Assembly: GCA_009602725.1 (NCBI GenBank)
Contig: WELB01000024.1
Span: forward strand, 133,173-166,432
DNA from: Spirogloea muscicola
Lineage: Eukaryota; Streptophyta; Zygnematophyceae; Spirogloeales; Spirogloeaceae
DNA length: 33,260 bases
Reading direction: 5' to 3'
A program made the translations under genes and the position numbers. The notes beneath the pieces were generated by a model. The model saw nothing but the letters and a program-made list of their open reading frames with translations, ran no database searches and was not told where the DNA came from. Below are positions 30,378 to 33,260 of the stretch, piece after piece; position 1 is the stretch's first letter, and each line of letters starts with the position of its first letter.

Positions 30378-31585
30378 ATGCATGCATGCACCATCAGCGG
30401 CAACGCCGCCGCCAACGCCGCCACCGCCGCCGCCGCCGCTGCGCGTGCCGCCCGCTGGCTCCGCCATCTCTCGCGGCGCTCCGCGGCCGCGCTGGCGTCG
30501 GACCCATACCACGGCGGCCTTGCTTTCCGCAAGCAAGCACGTGGAGGCCCTCCAACGTGGGCCGCGAGAGTGGCTTCCGACGTCAGGTGCCCTCCGACGA
30601 GGCGACGCTTCGCACCATCTGTGGTCGCGCCGCTGACCGTCTAGTCATTTGCATGCGCCAGGCGCCTTGGCAAAGCGGGCGCCTGTCAATCGCGCTTCGA
30701 GCTGCCTATGTCTGAACTGAACAGCATGCTTACTCTGGAGGAGCAGCAGTACGCTCGAGCAACTCAGACGTTAACTATGCGTACTGTGCCTGCCTCTGCG
30801 CACACCCTCACGGCAGCTACGCACCAGCAGCTTGGCAGGAGCCGGAGATAGCCGCGGCGCACGCCACGGTTATGGCGCAGCTGGTCAGAGACACAGGCGA
30901 GCAAGATGCCGACCAGAGAGCTGATGCAGCGCAGTCGAAGTACGAGCAAGTAATCACGCACGCCGAGCAGGCCATAGAGCACACCGCTGATTCGATTGAG
31001 CAATATTGGTCAAGAGTGCGTGAGGCTTCGTACGATGCCAAACGGGAGGCTGTTGAGGAGTATGAGCGAGCAGCCGAAGCAGCCCATGCGCGGTACGAGG
31101 AAGCCAAGAGGCATGTGGAAGAAGCTAAGCACTACACTGGAGAGGCGGCAGGCGAGGCAAGGCGGCGGGCTGAAGAGGCAACTGAACGAGTCAGGCTCGA
31201 GGCCGCTGAGAAGGCTGAACGAGCCCGGCAACTCACGGCGGAGCTAGAGGGCAAGCTAGCCCACATTCTAGAGAAGGTGAGACCGATTGCAGGACCGGTG
31301 CACCTCAGTCCTACCAACTGCGACCTGAACCTGATAACGCGCAACGTGCCCAGCAGAATGCAAACAAATGACATCTGATCGGGCGCATCCGAGATGATCA
31401 GCTCGTCGGTCGTCGACTCCCTGCGCCTGACCTTAGCAGTCCTGCTGCAGGTCAGTGACTACATGAGGGACATCATGAAAGCGAGAAAGGGTGAGAGCCT
31501 CCGGCAAGAGTGACTGCGCAATCAATTTCCAGAGATCGCCCCTGCCAAGCAACCTCCTGTACCCTGGGGGCGACAAGATTGGTGA
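30378..31585 (+). CDS. LEA-like amphipathic helix protein, partly resolved
   Basis: The clear part is the exon ending at 31276, in the frame containing ATG 30872. It is about 135 residues, nearly all helical and rich in Ala, Glu, Arg and Lys, with repeating 11-residue-like motifs (AEQAIEHTADSIEQYW, EEAKRHVEEAKHY, AGEARRRAEEATERV, KLAHILEK), as in group 3 LEA or apolipoprotein-like helices that coat membranes or protect proteins on drying. The donor is GAGAAG|GTGAGA. One phase-consistent ending is 31451-31490 plus 31533-31585 (ends GRQDW), although the second intron would be only 42 bases; another is one exon from 31652 to 31807 (VQASDIHDTLAPVL to WCGTRAI). Upstream, 30378-30530 encodes an Ala/Arg-rich leader (AARAARWLRHLSRRSAAA) typical of an organelle targeting peptide. 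Between it and 30872 the frame is broken or spliced; one frame is open from 30314 to 31378 apart from one TGA at 30713. Function is inferred from helix pattern only. Confidence 0.5.
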
Positions 31586-31807
31586 TGCCCTCAACTCCAA
31601 CATCATCTGCTGGCCATGCTTGATCAAGCCTGGTATACTCCCCTGTTGACACAGGTCCAAGCGTCCGACATACATGACACGCTTGCACCAGTACTTGGAA
31701 CCCCTGAAATGGCAACAGAGATCCTCGTGAGAGCGGCTGCTGTACAGAATCACCTCCATGGCAGCTTGCTGGACGATTTAGACTGGTGCGGCACGCGAGC
31801 TATCTAG

Positions 31808-32184
31808 AAAAGTCCATCTTTAGTGGCCTGGCGCAAGCGAGCTCCACGGCAAGGGACTGATGAAAGACTAGCTTGCAACTGACTGCGAAGGCTGTCCTCT
31901 CCTGTGAAGTGCTCTAGGTCCACAGATCTCATGCTCATTGGAGCACCTCGTGGACTCCATAGCTTGAATGTGGGGTTTGCCACAGCACAATACGCTCTTG
32001 TAGCGTAAGGGTGGTCAAAAGATGAATCTTATGTGTAAGCGCTAGATTGTGCACACTGGGTCCAGTGGCTCATGGAGCACCAGTGAGCAACGGCTCAACC
32101 TCAGGAGGAGGAAAAAGCGTGCTGGCCAGGCACGGCTCGGTAGAAGACTGGGAACTCAGAGGCGGACACGGGCACGAGGTGTAT
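31808..32184. other. Spacer, nothing recognised
   Basis: Convergent region between the LEA-like gene and the CaaX-ending gene. No repeat, RNA or coding signature was seen. Confidence 0.4.
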
Positions 32185-33239
32185 TCACAATATTGTACAA
32201 ACACAGCACTTGCTCTGCTTTGGCAACGTGACCACCGTCGACGTCCCCGGCTCTGAGAAGAGTAGCGGTTCGGCCAACGGTCGTTGGTACTGCGGCCTTC
32301 GCTTCTCCAGGTACTCCTGCCACTCCTGCTCGACGCTCCGTACTGGACCAGTCCTAGCCTCCGGTAGCTGAGCCTGGGCCTGCTTGGTCTCAAACAAGAG
32401 GTCCTCCCGGCTCCCCCACCGCAGGCTGTCGTCAGGAGGCCGTGCAAGGCCAGGATATGGGGCCCGTGTTGGCGCCTGGACCGAGGTCTGGGACGTCACT
32501 GCTTTCCGCAGGTCCTGCACAAGCGTTGCCTCGCGGTAGACCTTGTCTGCTTCCGCCAGGAGCTCCGACGCCTGCATCGATATCTTGGATGAGTAAACGT
32601 CGTGCGAAGTGGCAGAGGCTCGGCAATGGGGTGACCCCGACATGCCCTTGCAGACACTGAAGATGTTTCCTATTGCCGTCGCATACGCAATCACCTCCCC
32701 GAGATGCAAATTTGGCTGCAGGTCGGGACTCTGGAGGCTGTTTGCATGCGTGCTTTGACGCAGTCGTCACCCCAGCGCGCATGGTGGCATGGTGGCGGTG
32801 CCAGCAGACGAGCGTTCACCTTGTGCTCGTGGCCGTGCCGGGCCTCCTCAAGCGCGATCTGAGCGAGAGCGCGGCGCAGCTCAGGCGCGTCAGCACGACT
32901 CGCCACACAGGGCTCCCCTGGCCGCAATGTAAGACGGCTGTGGTGCCATTGTGGCATGGCTCTGGGCTGACGACCGGGAGGAGGGGCAAGGGAAGGCCAG
33001 CAGCCCCTACGAGGGCGAGTGGCCGTCAAGGCAGCCGCGGCGAGCACGGCGGCGAGCGCGGCGGCGATGGCGGCAGCGGCTGGGGAGGGGCCACGGTTGA
33101 AGGTGCTCACCCTGCGCAGGCGGTACTCCTCCTCCTCCAACAGCCGCGCCTCGTCGGCCAGCACCTTCACGGTGATGCGCTGCCGCCCCAGCGGCTGCCG
33201 CCGCGCCGCGCCGAAGGCGCTCGGCGACGGCGCCGCCAT
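32185..33239 (-). CDS. Helical protein with Ala-rich hydrophobic segment and C-terminal CaaX box (2 exons, about 268 aa)
   Basis: I do not recognise the family. Exon 1 is 33239-32820 and exon 2 is 32571-32185, both phase 0, with donor AAG|GTGAAC and acceptor GATGCAG. The ATG at 33239 opens a GC-rich exon: basic leader RRQPLGRQRITVKVLADEAR, acidic LLEEEEYRLRR, then an uninterrupted Ala/Leu hydrophobic stretch at residues 54-73 that could span a membrane. The splice joins two halves of one amphipathic helix (ALAQIALEEARHGHEHK with ASELLAEADKVYREATLV), which supports the junction. The Pro-rich middle is followed by a second helix (SVEQEWQEYLEKRRPQYQR). The protein ends KCCVCTIL: CTIL fits a CaaX prenylation box with Leu (geranylgeranyl-type) and nearby Cys for palmitoylation. 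A peripheral membrane scaffold is a reasonable inference. Confidence 0.68.
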
Positions 33240-33260
33240 GTGCGGCCCCGGCCCCGGCGG

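Noticed and set aside
30713-30715. TGA as a selenocysteine codon
   Set aside because: No selenoprotein family context or visible SECIS element; an error or a splice is simpler.

Overview
The window looks like nuclear DNA of a starch-storing, sexually competent green alga (Chlorophyta). I read this from a SEX4-type phosphoglucan phosphatase, a plastid-lumen-type cyclophilin (Arabidopsis CYP26-2/CYP28 group), a full-length gamete fusogen HAP2/GCS1 of Chlamydomonas-like architecture, a plant-type GT14 glycosyltransferase, and many short exons with GT-AG (and a few GC-AG) introns. Gene 5' ends are extremely GC-rich with CGG/GCC tracts. Introns, 3' ends and spacers are much less GC-rich. No prokaryotic operons, tRNA, rRNA or CRISPR array were seen.

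Layout. 1-1870: GC-rich, coding-like on the + strand but frame-broken. 3054-4401 (-): five-exon ankyrin-repeat protein with a C-terminal membrane anchor. 5801-8174 (-): six-exon GT14 (core-2/I-branching, DUF266-type) glycosyltransferase. 8365-10386: transposon island holding a terminal-inverted-repeat candidate, a decayed Ty1/copia reverse-transcriptase fragment, a possible LTR, and the 3' part of a retroelement with a restriction-like endonuclease (RLE-type) C-terminal domain. 10665-11700 (+): HEXIM-like protein with a PFNT-S-QFLM motif and a C-terminal coiled coil. 13774-16844 (+): five-exon orphan nuclear-type protein. 17602-18840 and beyond (-): plastid cyclophilin with two one-base frame breaks and its 5' end lost in a poly(A)/N block. 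19566-24795 (+): 18-exon HAP2. 25195 to about 28644 (-): SEX4-type glucan phosphatase, dual-specificity phosphatase plus CBM48, at least 12 exons. 28848-30057 (-): second long copy of the RLE-type element, interrupted. About 30378-31807 (+): LEA-like coiled-coil protein. 32185-33239 (-): two-exon helical protein ending in a CaaX box.

The genes are unrelated single-copy host genes, not a cluster. HAP2 and the cyclophilin are head to head and share a GC-rich spacer of about 500 bp. HAP2/SEX4 and orphan/cyclophilin are convergent pairs. Three fragments of the same kind of retroelement each lie within about 130-280 bp of a host gene's 5' end. The most unusual item is the HEXIM-like gene, because HEXIM/7SK control of P-TEFb is, as far as I know, described mainly from animals. 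Exon coordinates were worked out by hand from splice consensus, phase agreement and remembered family similarity; they need transcript confirmation. Several one-base frame breaks, a lone N at 10755 and an N gap inside poly(A) suggest an assembly with residual indels, worst in the GC-rich first exons.
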